Origin: Candidatus Wallbacteria bacterium
GTDB taxonomy: Bacteria > Muiribacteriota > JAQTZZ01
Assembly (NCBI GenBank): GCA_028711905.1
Contig: JAQTRI010000204.1
Location: 1 to 6,651 of the forward strand
DNA length: 6,651 nt
Direction: 5' to 3'
The position numbers and the translations under genes are program-made. Under the pieces are notes generated by a model that was not told the origin of the DNA, did no database searches, and saw only the letters and a list, made by a program, of their open reading frames with translations. Shown piece after piece: positions 1 through 6,005 of this stretch (its first letter is position 1; each line of letters opens with the position of its first letter).

Positions 1-900
1 AAAGTAACCGCCGAATTTACCTGAATCACGCAGAGCGCGCAGATCGTAGTATTTTCTCCGGCCATCCAGTTCATAATATTCGTTGAAATAGCTGGGCGAG
101 AAATCCGAGTCGTAATACCGGTATTCGCCGCAGATGTCACCGCAGGGGATTTCCCATTTCAGGCCGCTGGAAAAACCAAGGCCATAATCCAGTATCTTGG
201 CCAGATTTTCATAGACATACAGGCCGGTGGTTTTCTTCTTGAAAACCGGGGTTACGACATCGATCCCAAGAAAGTGCAGACTCTCGAATGAGTCGTTATT
301 GCGCTCAGGATCAGAGTCCTGAATATAGGAAAGGCCGACAGTAACCAGGTCGAGCGGTACGAATTCAGCGCGGAAACCGTAAAGATTTGCCGCATCGAGA
401 TCATTGATCAGCAGTTCCACGCCGTCATCAAACGGCAGGCGCACACCGAGGTCCAGTCCGACTTTTTTTTCGTGCAATGGGTAGGATGTGGCGTTGGAAT
501 AGCGATTGACCAGAAAGCCGGTACCGAATGTCACCTCATGCAACCGGCCGAGGCGCAGAAAATATGGATCTTTATGAGTGTTATAGTAAAGATAGTCCAG
601 TTTGTCCAGAATGTCTTCCCATCCGTCCCAGTCTTCGGAACGCAGGCGGTTCTGTTCGTCAACATGAAATGTGAGATCCAGTCCCAGCCAGATGCGACGC
701 GCATGGACTCTGGGCTTGATGCGGTATTCGTACCACAGCTTGTCCGGCTGATTCAGCCCGCCGTCCAGAGTGGTGGCCCCGTACCCGAGGATCAGGCGGT
801 CCGAATCCGGCAGATCCGAGGGTTGTAGAGCCTTTTTGTCGCTGAAAGCCGAAGCAGAGAACCAGGTGGTTAAGAAGATGATGATTATCGCAAAACGCAT
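1..900 (-). CDS. Probable outer-membrane beta-barrel protein, function unknown (3' end outside window)
   Basis: The frame opens at an ATG (900-898) and runs through 300 codons to the window edge without a stop, so the C-terminus is missing. The start is supported by GGGAGG at 910-905, four bases before the ATG. Residues 1 to about 20 form a signal peptide: Met-Arg, a hydrophobic Ile/Phe/Leu stretch, then small residues (SASAFS) before a charged DKK. The mature part is rich in Tyr, Trp, Phe, Asp and Gly, with many short stretches of alternating polar and hydrophobic residues separated by Asp/Asn/Gly turns, as in outer-membrane porin-like barrels. Residues 115-136 (FLRLGR, then FGTGFLVNRYSN) recall barrel families in which a strand pair is followed by a G-x-G-F-x-x-x-x-Y-S-N turn. 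A fold is inferred; no substrate or function is. It has its own promoter-like upstream region and may not belong to the upstream operon. A porin, an assembly factor or a surface-exposed lipid- or polysaccharide-export barrel are all possible. Confidence 0.75.
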   Translation of the reverse strand, partial: MRFAIIIIFLTTWFSASAFSDKKALQPSDLPDSDRLILGYGATTLDGGLNQPDKLWYEYRIKPRVHARRIWLGLDLTFHVDEQNRLRSEDWDGWEDILDKLDYLYYNTHKDPYFLRLGRLHEVTFGTGFLVNRYSNATSYPLHEKKVGLDLGVRLPFDDGVELLINDLDAANLYGFRAEFVPLDLVTVGLSYIQDSDPERNNDSFESLHFLGIDVVTPVFKKKTTGLYVYENLAKILDYGLGFSSGLKWEIPCGDICGEYRYYDSDFSPSYFNEYYELDGRRKYYDLRALRDSGKFGGYF

Positions 901-904
901 GTTT

Positions 905-943
905 CCTCCCGATAGTGCAGGAAATAATTTAAACACCTATCGG
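905..943 (-). promoter_or_regulatory. Leader hairpin touching the Shine-Dalgarno of the barrel gene
   Basis: On the minus strand CCGATAGGTG (943-934) pairs with CACTATCGG (917-909), giving nine base pairs with one bulged G and a 16-base A/T-rich loop. The last two G of the 3' arm (910-909) are also the first two bases of the Shine-Dalgarno GGGAGG (910-905). The stem can therefore form immediately before, and partly over, the ribosome binding site. The pairing is visible in the sequence. A regulatory role, such as control of initiation or protection of the mRNA 5' end, is inference. Confidence 0.4.
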
Positions 944-967
944 AAATCCTGAGGCGAATCTTAAGGG

Positions 968-996
968 ATTATATGAGACGAACCATTTGTAGAGAC
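968..996 (-). promoter_or_regulatory. Candidate sigma-70-type promoter for the barrel gene
   Basis: The minus strand carries an exact TATAAT at 973-968, about 67 bases before the ATG at 900. With a 17-base spacer the -35 position falls on GTCTCT (996-991), a poor match to TTGACA, and lies inside one arm of the 28-bp palindrome at 989-1016. Initiation near position 961 would give a leader of about 60 bases that contains the hairpin before the Shine-Dalgarno. The -10 match and the location support a promoter; the weak -35 lowers confidence. Confidence 0.4.
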
Positions 997-1016
997 ATGC
1001 CATGGCATGTCTCTAC
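989..1016. repeat. Perfect 28-bp palindrome in the intergenic region
   Basis: The sequence reads GTAGAGACATGCCA followed exactly by its reverse complement, centred on CCATGG, with no mismatch over 14 bp per arm. As RNA it would form a stem of 11 to 12 bp with a 4 to 6 base loop. It sits between the end of the WalJ-like gene and the -10 element of the barrel gene. On neither strand is it followed by a U-tract (minus-strand continuation AAATGG, plus-strand continuation GGGGAAAAAA), so it is not a standard intrinsic terminator. It resembles the short dispersed palindromes with GTAGAGAC/GTCTCTAC ends that I recall from other bacterial genomes. One copy is visible here, so dispersal cannot be shown from this window. 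Confidence 0.8.
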
Positions 1017-1043
1017 GGGGAAAAAATATTATGGGACTGCGAT

Positions 1044-1799
1044 TCAGAACAGCACCGTTATTTCATTGCGGGAGGCGATAGTGAACGGCAGGTCCGCGAA
1101 TCTGGAGCTGAACTTGCCGGACACGATCTTTGGATCGTTGTTCTCCTGGGAAAGGTGCGCCAGCATGACCCGTTTCAGTCCCTGATGGCGGATTTCCTCA
1201 ACCAGACGCAGTGTCAGGTCATTGTCGAGGTGGCCAAGGGCAGAGGCGATCCTGCGCTTGAGATAATAGGGATAGCTGCCTGTCAGCAGCATTTTGCGAT
1301 CGTAATTGGATTCCACCACCAAGTAATCAGTGCCTTTGAGAAAGTGCCTGGTATGCACGGCGGGCTTACCCATGTCTGTGGCATGGCCAAGTGAAAAATC
1401 AGGAGTGTCTAAGCGGTATCCGTAACAGGCCTTGGCGTCATGATGATTGCGGAAACCCGTGATTGTAAGGTTTTCAAAGGAAAATCCCTCGTGAGCCGGG
1501 AGACCGTGAAAACTGGAATCCGGATACTCGGATGCGAAAAATCCGGTGAGTGATTCAGGGACCAGCACCAGCGGGGAACAGCGTTTCAGGAGTACTTTCA
1601 GGCCTGCGATGTGATCCGAATGCTCGTGTGTGATCATGATCAGGTTGATGTCGCAGGGTTTGAGGCCGAACTGGTCCATCGCGATTTCCACCCTTTTAGC
1701 GCTGATACCGGCATCGATCAGCCCGCAGATTGAACCACTGCGCCATAAAAAGCAGTTGCCGGAGCTGCTGCTGGAAAGACTGACGAATGTCGAACTCAA
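1044..1799 (-). CDS. Metallo-beta-lactamase-fold nuclease, YycJ/WalJ family
   Basis: The 251-residue product is a cytoplasmic metal-dependent hydrolase. Family members are 5'-to-3' exonucleases or phosphodiesterases linked to DNA repair and, in Firmicutes, encoded beside the WalRK system. Visible signatures are SSSSSGN at 9-15 (the family's GSGSSGN), LIDAG at 27-31, the metal motif THEHSDH at 57-63, HDA at 120-122, a second-metal Asp in ATDMG (D142), ESNYD at 163-167, GHLDND at 189-194 and AHLSQENN at 214-221 with H215. The ESN.D, GHL and HLS.ENN blocks separate this family from true beta-lactamases, glyoxalases and RNase Z. There is no signal peptide. The start is TTG at 1799: GAGG (1811-1808) lies eight bases upstream and overlaps the stop codon of the preceding cofactor-repair gene, ten bases away, so translation is probably coupled. 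The stop is TGA. No walR or walK gene is in view, so the physiological role need not match the Firmicutes case. Confidence 0.9.
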   Translation of the reverse strand: MSSTFVSLSSSSSGNCFLWRSGSICGLIDAGISAKRVEIAMDQFGLKPCDINLIMITHEHSDHIAGLKVLLKRCSPLVLVPESLTGFFASEYPDSSFHGLPAHEGFSFENLTITGFRNHHDAKACYGYRLDTPDFSLGHATDMGKPAVHTRHFLKGTDYLVVESNYDRKMLLTGSYPYYLKRRIASALGHLDNDLTLRLVEEIRHQGLKRVMLAHLSQENNDPKIVSGKFSSRFADLPFTIASRNEITVLF

Positions 1800-1807
1800 A
1801 CCAGGGA

Positions 1808-1811
1808 CCTC
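1808..1811 (-). promoter_or_regulatory. Ribosome binding site that fixes the TTG start of the WalJ-like gene
   Basis: GAGG lies eight bases before TTG (1799-1797), and its first two bases (1811-1810) are the GA of the TGA stop (1812-1810) of the upstream gene. Ribosomes finishing the upstream gene would be placed on this site, consistent with coupling. The family's N-terminal SSSGN motif begins within a dozen residues of this TTG, which rules out a much later start. Confidence 0.6.
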
Positions 1812-3360
1812 ACTTTTCCAACTCTTTCAGGGCCAGGGGAATATTATCCAGCATGGCAGAGGGTGTCAATGGTCGCTGCCCGGTTTCTTTAGCTGTCAGA
1901 TCGCCCAGAAAACCGTGAAAGTATACAGCCAGTATAGCAGATTCCTCGATTGTGCGCGAATTAAGGCCCTCGGCAATGAATCCGGCGATCAGGCCGGTCA
2001 TCAGGTCCCCCATGCCGCCAACAGCCATGCCTGGATTGCCGACACGGCACATGATGGTCCGGCCATCAGGTGTGGATAAGAAAGGATTCGGTCCCTTGCC
2101 CACAAGGAAGCAACCGTGTTTTTCGCAGAAATCTCTGTAAAAAGCCAGCCTGTCCCGGTTGATGTTCTCAACAGGAACAGAGCAGAAAGCTGCCAGTTCG
2201 CCGGTGTGAGGCGTGAGAATCACAGTTTTTTCCGCCGTAAGCTCTAAAAGAAGCTGCGAGTTTAAGGCGTGTATGGCGTCAGCGTCAATGACCAGCGGGC
2301 ATTTTGCAGCAGAGCAGATGCTTCGGATGAATTCGACTGTTCCGGGCAGTTGGCCCAGTCCGGGACCGATGGTCAGCACAGTATATTTACCCGTCTCAGG
2401 AATCCGCTGACAGGCGAGTCCTCTGCCGGCATCGACCGGGAGGGGAAGGGTCATGATTTCCGTGACTTTGGCGGCAATGACAGGCTCGATGTCTGCCGGC
2501 ACGGCCAGGGTGATCAAACCTGCTCCTGCGGACAGAGCCCCTCTTGCGGCCAGCACAGGCGCGCCATACATGCCGGTAGAACCGGCTACGATCAATACTT
2601 TTCCATAGTCCCCCTTGTGTGTGCTGCATGCCCTCTTTGTCAGAAGGCGGGGAATATCGTGCCTGCTGATCAGAAAATCTCTGGTTGTGAATCCGGATAC
2701 AGACGAATCAGGCAGGCAGATGCCGGCTAAGAAAACCTCTCCGGCAAAATCCAGCCCGGGCTGCAGGAACAGGCCTGGTTTGGCCAGTCCCATGGTCACA
2801 GTGTAATGCGCCCGGAATGTGTCTGGGGCGGCACTACCGGTCAATCCGCACAGCCCGCTGGGAATATCCACGGCGACTCTGATTGCTGCTGCATTATTGC
2901 AGATGCGGAAAATACTCCTGACCGGTTCAGGGAGATGACCTTTGAATCCGGTGCCGAAAACAGCGTCTACGATCACGGAACAGCCGGCGATCAAGCCTGG
3001 AAGATCTGCAGTGGTGTTTTCCCCGATCAGTCTCACAATTCCAGGGTGGCATGTTTCCAGAAATTTCAGATTGGTCCCGCAGTCAGGAGAAAGCCGGTCA
3101 GGGGTCGAGGTCATCAGAACTGAAACGCGTGCTCCGGCGAATGCGCAGAGTCTGGCAACCACCAGGCCGTCCCCCCCGTTATTGCCGCCCCCTGCCAGCA
3201 CCAGCACGGTGCGATCCGCAAGAGGTCCGGTCTTATCGCGCAGAAGCTGGAAAACCTCCTGCCCGGCGTTTTCCATTAAAAGAAGAGACGGGACACCGAG
3301 CTCTTCAATGGCTTTCCTGTCAATGGCACTCATGGTTTCCGGGGATACGAGATCGAACAT
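1810..3360 (-). CDS. nnrD: Bifunctional NAD(P)HX epimerase / ADP-dependent NAD(P)HX dehydratase
   Basis: This 516-residue fused repair enzyme acts on hydrated, inactive NADH and NADPH. The N-terminal YjeF_N half (about 1-225) epimerises R-NAD(P)HX to the S form. The C-terminal ribokinase-like half (about 230-516) dehydrates the S form using a nucleoside di- or triphosphate. The N half shows GGGNNGGDG at 57-65, DAVFGTGFKG at 132-141 and VDIPSGL at 164-170. The C half shows HKGDYGKVLIVAGS at 248-261, ARGALSAGAGL at 272-282, IGPGLGQ at 331-337, VIDADA at 357-362, LTPHTGE at 382-388 and GNPGMAVGGMGD at 441-452, where D452 is the expected catalytic base. Length and domain order match the E. coli YjeF (Nnr) type. 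One oddity is Met450 where the family usually has Thr or Ser (GG[TS]GD). The ATG at 3360 is supported by AAGGAG at 3371-3366. The gene starts 17 bases after mnmG and ends 10 bases before the WalJ-like gene, which indicates co-transcription. Confidence 0.95.
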   Translation of the reverse strand: MFDLVSPETMSAIDRKAIEELGVPSLLLMENAGQEVFQLLRDKTGPLADRTVLVLAGGGNNGGDGLVVARLCAFAGARVSVLMTSTPDRLSPDCGTNLKFLETCHPGIVRLIGENTTADLPGLIAGCSVIVDAVFGTGFKGHLPEPVRSIFRICNNAAAIRVAVDIPSGLCGLTGSAAPDTFRAHYTVTMGLAKPGLFLQPGLDFAGEVFLAGICLPDSSVSGFTTRDFLISRHDIPRLLTKRACSTHKGDYGKVLIVAGSTGMYGAPVLAARGALSAGAGLITLAVPADIEPVIAAKVTEIMTLPLPVDAGRGLACQRIPETGKYTVLTIGPGLGQLPGTVEFIRSICSAAKCPLVIDADAIHALNSQLLLELTAEKTVILTPHTGELAAFCSVPVENINRDRLAFYRDFCEKHGCFLVGKGPNPFLSTPDGRTIMCRVGNPGMAVGGMGDLMTGLIAGFIAEGLNSRTIEESAILAVYFHGFLGDLTAKETGQRPLTPSAMLDNIPLALKELEK

Positions 3361-3365
3361 GGGAA

Positions 3366-3371
3366 CTCCTT
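3366..3371 (-). promoter_or_regulatory. Shine-Dalgarno of the cofactor-repair gene
   Basis: AAGGAG lies five bases before the ATG at 3360, within the 17-base gap after the mnmG stop. It is the strongest ribosome binding site in the window and confirms the start. Confidence 0.75.
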
Positions 3372-3377
3372 TTCGGA

Positions 3378-5237
3378 TCAGAGACCGTGGTTTTTAAGAT
3401 AGCGCCAGAGCACGGTGATGTCTGCAGGCTTGACACCCTGAAGTCTCGCGGCCTGGCCCAGATTGGCGGGCCTGATCTCGCAGAGCCTTTCTCTGGCTTC
3501 ATTGCTCAATCCGGGGATGGCCGCGAAATCCGTATTTGCGATACTGACTCGCTCTAAGCTTCGGAAGCGCTCAATATCGCTCTTGTGCCTCTGCCAGTAA
3601 CCGGCGTAAACTGCCTCGCGCTTGAGGAGATTGAAATCAGGTTCGCTGAGCTTCCATGTCGGCAGCAGCTGCGAAAAGTCCCGGCATCCAATCTCCGGCC
3701 TGGATAAAACATCCATGCCGGTTACTGGCTTGCGAAGAGGAGCGCTGCCTATGGCTGACATGGTACTGTTGGTCTGAGCGTCCGGAAAAAAGAAGGTTTT
3801 TTTCATCTGACGCAGCTTGGAAAGGACACGGCACCAGTGTTCGCGGATTTTTTCATAATCACAGGGGCTTAAAAGTCCCAGCCTGCGTCCGATGCGGGAC
3901 AGCCTGCGCGTGGCGTTGTCCGGCCGCAGGAGCAGGCGGAACTCGGCTCTGGAAGTATACATGCGATAGGGCTCACTGAACGATTTGGTGATGAGATCAT
4001 CGATCATCACGCCAATGTAAGCCTGGTCCCTGAGCAAGTGGAAGGGACGATCTCCGCGAGCTTTTAGCGCGGCGTTGATGCCTGCCATGAGCCCCTGGGC
4101 CGCGGCCTCTTCGTATCCTGAGGTGCCATTGATCTGTCCGGCAAAAAACAGACCGTTCAGGCGCCTGCTTTCCAGTGAGAGGGTCAGTTCCGAAGACTCG
4201 AGGGCGTCATACTCGATCCCGTAACCGAATCTTGTTACCCGCACCGACTGAAAACCGGGTAAGGTTTTGAGAACGGCCAGCTGCACCTCGGGAGGGGTGG
4301 CGCTGGTGGCTCCCTGGATATACATTTCCCCGCTTTCTGTTCCTTCAGGTTCGATAAAGACCTGGTGCCGGGACTTTTCCGGGAAATTGATGACCTTGCG
4401 GTCAATGGACGGACAGTGGCGTGGCCCGGTATTAACGATATTGCCGATCACAAGCGGGGAGGAAGACAGATTGTCCCTGATAACAGAAGTAGTCGCCTCA
4501 CTGGTGCAGGTCTGATAACTCGGGAATTGGGGCCGTTCCGGCATTCTCAGAAAAGCCGAGATGTCGGGATGGGGGGTCTCGCCAGGCAGGGCTGTGAAGA
4601 CGCTGTAATCAAGGCTGTCTTTGGCTACGCGGCAGGGCGTGGCTGTCTGGAGCCTGCGCAGAGCGAAGCCGTTACCTTCCAGCCATAGGCCGAGGCTGAA
4701 GCTGGGAGGTTGGTTGTGCGGCCCGCCGGCAAAGCGCTTTGGTCCGACCACTAAGAAGCTTCGGAGATAGGTGCCTGTGCAGAGCACGACTGCCGGAGCT
4801 GTGTATTCGATCCCAGTGCGGGTAACCACCCCCAGCACATTTCTTCCGTCCGTCATGATCTCAGAAACTTCGGCCTGGTGCAGGTCGAGACCGGGCTGCC
4901 GCTGGAGAACGCTGAGCATGTTTTCCTGGTACAGGCGCTTGTCGATCTGTGCGCGCCAGGACTGCACCGCAGGTCCTTTGGACTGATTGAGGGTGCGCAC
5001 CTGGATGTACGAGCGCTCGGTGTTTCTGGCGATCTCTCCGCCAAGGGCATCGATTTCATTGACCAGGTGGCCTTTACCCGGACCTCCCATTGAAGGGTTG
5101 CAGGGGGTGAGGGCTACAGCGTCCACATTCATGGTCAGAAGTATGGTGGAAAAACCCATGCGCGCGGCGGCTAAGGCTGCTTCGCAACCAGCGTGCCCTC
5201 CGCCGACAATAATGACCTCATAGGGGAATGTGCGCAT
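3378..5237 (-). CDS. mnmG: tRNA uridine-5-carboxymethylaminomethyl modification enzyme MnmG (GidA)
   Basis: This 619-residue cytoplasmic FAD enzyme normally works with the GTPase MnmE to place (carboxymethyl)aminomethyl groups on the wobble U34 of certain tRNAs, using methylene-tetrahydrofolate and NADH. The N-terminus carries the FAD Rossmann motif VGGGHAGCEAA (11-21), then TPCNPSMGGPGKGHLVNEID (44-63), which contains conserved Cys46. GPRHCPSI (271-278) supplies the second conserved Cys (C275), followed by HQVFIEPEG (291-299). The block FAGQINGTSGYEEAAAQG (365-382) and the motif SEPYRMYTSRAEFRLLLRPD (421-440) are hallmarks of the family. The C-terminal helical domain has IPGLSNEAR (574-582) and LGQAARLQGVKPADI (593-607), the region that binds MnmE and tRNA. 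Length is normal. The usual NG-x-STSLP segment reads QGATSATP (308-315). An in-frame TGA two codons upstream limits the start to this ATG or later, and the Rossmann motif at residue 11 fits it. No clear Shine-Dalgarno precedes it. mnmE and rsmG are not adjacent. Confidence 0.97.
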   Translation of the reverse strand: MRTFPYEVIIVGGGHAGCEAALAAARMGFSTILLTMNVDAVALTPCNPSMGGPGKGHLVNEIDALGGEIARNTERSYIQVRTLNQSKGPAVQSWRAQIDKRLYQENMLSVLQRQPGLDLHQAEVSEIMTDGRNVLGVVTRTGIEYTAPAVVLCTGTYLRSFLVVGPKRFAGGPHNQPPSFSLGLWLEGNGFALRRLQTATPCRVAKDSLDYSVFTALPGETPHPDISAFLRMPERPQFPSYQTCTSEATTSVIRDNLSSSPLVIGNIVNTGPRHCPSIDRKVINFPEKSRHQVFIEPEGTESGEMYIQGATSATPPEVQLAVLKTLPGFQSVRVTRFGYGIEYDALESSELTLSLESRRLNGLFFAGQINGTSGYEEAAAQGLMAGINAALKARGDRPFHLLRDQAYIGVMIDDLITKSFSEPYRMYTSRAEFRLLLRPDNATRRLSRIGRRLGLLSPCDYEKIREHWCRVLSKLRQMKKTFFFPDAQTNSTMSAIGSAPLRKPVTGMDVLSRPEIGCRDFSQLLPTWKLSEPDFNLLKREAVYAGYWQRHKSDIERFRSLERVSIANTDFAAIPGLSNEARERLCEIRPANLGQAARLQGVKPADITVLWRYLKNHGL

Positions 5238-5272
5238 GTTTCAATGTTAATCGAACGCAAAGGGGCATGCAA
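5238..5272 (-). promoter_or_regulatory. Possible promoter directly before mnmG (leaderless candidate)
   Basis: Within the 44-base gap after batE the minus strand reads TTGCAT (5272-5267), a 17-base spacer, TAACAT (5249-5244), six bases, then the mnmG ATG. The -10 matches consensus at four of six positions and the -35 at three of six. If used, transcription would begin at or beside the ATG, giving an essentially leaderless mRNA, which would fit the absence of a convincing Shine-Dalgarno. The matches are weak and could be chance in A/T-rich spacer DNA. Confidence 0.25.
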
Positions 5273-5281
5273 ACCTGAACT

Positions 5282-6001
5282 CTACACCCGGCCTGTGTGT
5301 TCTGAGGGGAGCCATCCGGACAACCCGTTCGGCAGCGAGATCCTGAGCCATGCTCCGCGGTCCTCAAGCACCATCACTCTTGCTCCTTCATGCAACTTGA
5401 AAGAAACGGATTCATCAATTCCGGGAGCGACCAGCACAGGCACTTCATGCGCAAGTATAACGGCCCTGGGCAGGTGCATTTCATAATATCCGTATGAAGA
5501 TGCGGTGAATAAGAGAAGCGCAAGAAGTAGCGGCAGTGCTGCTGCGATCACATGAATGCGCCGGCCGAGTATTTTCAGGCTGAAAAAAAGGCCTGACAGG
5601 AAAGCGGACCAGGATGCAGCGGTGAACAGGCGGTCCGGTCCGATGCGGTGCAGCCAGGAAGAAACCAGGGTTTTTTTGTGTTCTATGCGGTCCTCGGTGC
5701 GTGAAACTGCGAAGTCCAGATTGCGGCGGCAGTCCTGATCATAGGCGAGCATGAGGGATTTTTCGTAATACAGGATAGCCTTTCCCAGTTGGCCGGACTT
5801 GAAATAAGCATTGGCCAGATTGAAATAAACATCCGGGTTTATGACAGCTTCAGAGGCTTTGAGAAATGCGGACGCCGATTTTTCGTATTCCTTGTTCTGA
5901 TAGAAGCGGACTCCTTCGAGAAAGTCCTTGTCCGTAGCTGCGAAGGCAGGCGCGATAAATGCCAGAAAAGTGATAGCCGCGAGCAAGAGTTTGATGTTCA
6001 T
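5282..6001 (-). CDS. batE: BatE-like membrane protein with TPR and SH3 domains
   Basis: The 239-residue product has, in order: a signal peptide (1 to about 22, ending AFA before ATDKD); two TPR units (about 24-88), the clearer one containing VYFNLANAYFKSGQLGKAIL; a charged linker (about 90-118); two hydrophobic helices (about 126-143 and 149-168); and a C-terminal bacterial SH3 domain (about 180-239) ending in the typical G-W-L-P pattern (LSGWLPSEH). This TPR, paired-membrane-helix, SH3 layout is that of BatE in batABCDE aerotolerance/envelope operons, and the gene directly follows a BatD-like gene. The molecular activity of Bat proteins is not well defined; a role as an envelope scaffold beside the VWA proteins BatA and BatB is inference. 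GAGG (6013-6010) lies eight bases before ATG at 6001. An in-frame GTG one codon earlier (6004) is the alternative start. The four-base gap after batD implies coupling. The stop is TAG. Confidence 0.8.
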   Translation of the reverse strand: MNIKLLLAAITFLAFIAPAFAATDKDFLEGVRFYQNKEYEKSASAFLKASEAVINPDVYFNLANAYFKSGQLGKAILYYEKSLMLAYDQDCRRNLDFAVSRTEDRIEHKKTLVSSWLHRIGPDRLFTAASWSAFLSGLFFSLKILGRRIHVIAAALPLLLALLLFTASSYGYYEMHLPRAVILAHEVPVLVAPGIDESVSFKLHEGARVMVLEDRGAWLRISLPNGLSGWLPSEHTGRV

Positions 6002-6005
6002 CACT

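Noticed and set aside
472..828. Open frame of 118 codons on the plus strand
   Set aside because: It lies wholly antisense to the barrel gene, whose frame is open, starts with a signal peptide and has a good ribosome binding site. The plus-strand product shows no domain.
989..1016. Rho-independent terminator after the WalJ-like gene
   Set aside because: The stem is strong but is followed by AAATGG on the transcribed strand, not by a U-tract. I list it as a palindrome instead.
1044..1799. Beta-lactamase resistance gene
   Set aside because: Only the fold and the HxHxDH site are shared. There is no signal peptide, and the ESN.D, GHL and HLS.ENN blocks belong to the YycJ/WalJ nuclease group.
2269..2730. 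Plus-strand open frame of 153 codons (and similar ones at 1630-2079, 2942-3397, 3051-3557 and 4365-4688)
   Set aside because: Each is antisense to a strongly recognised gene (the NAD(P)HX repair enzyme, WalJ-like protein or MnmG), shows no family motif and reflects low stop frequency in G+C-rich codons.
3783..3804. A-rich slippery tract in mnmG as a programmed frameshift
   Set aside because: The tract encodes MKKTFFF in the intact 619-residue frame, and the protein continues with normal family motifs after it, so no frame change is needed.
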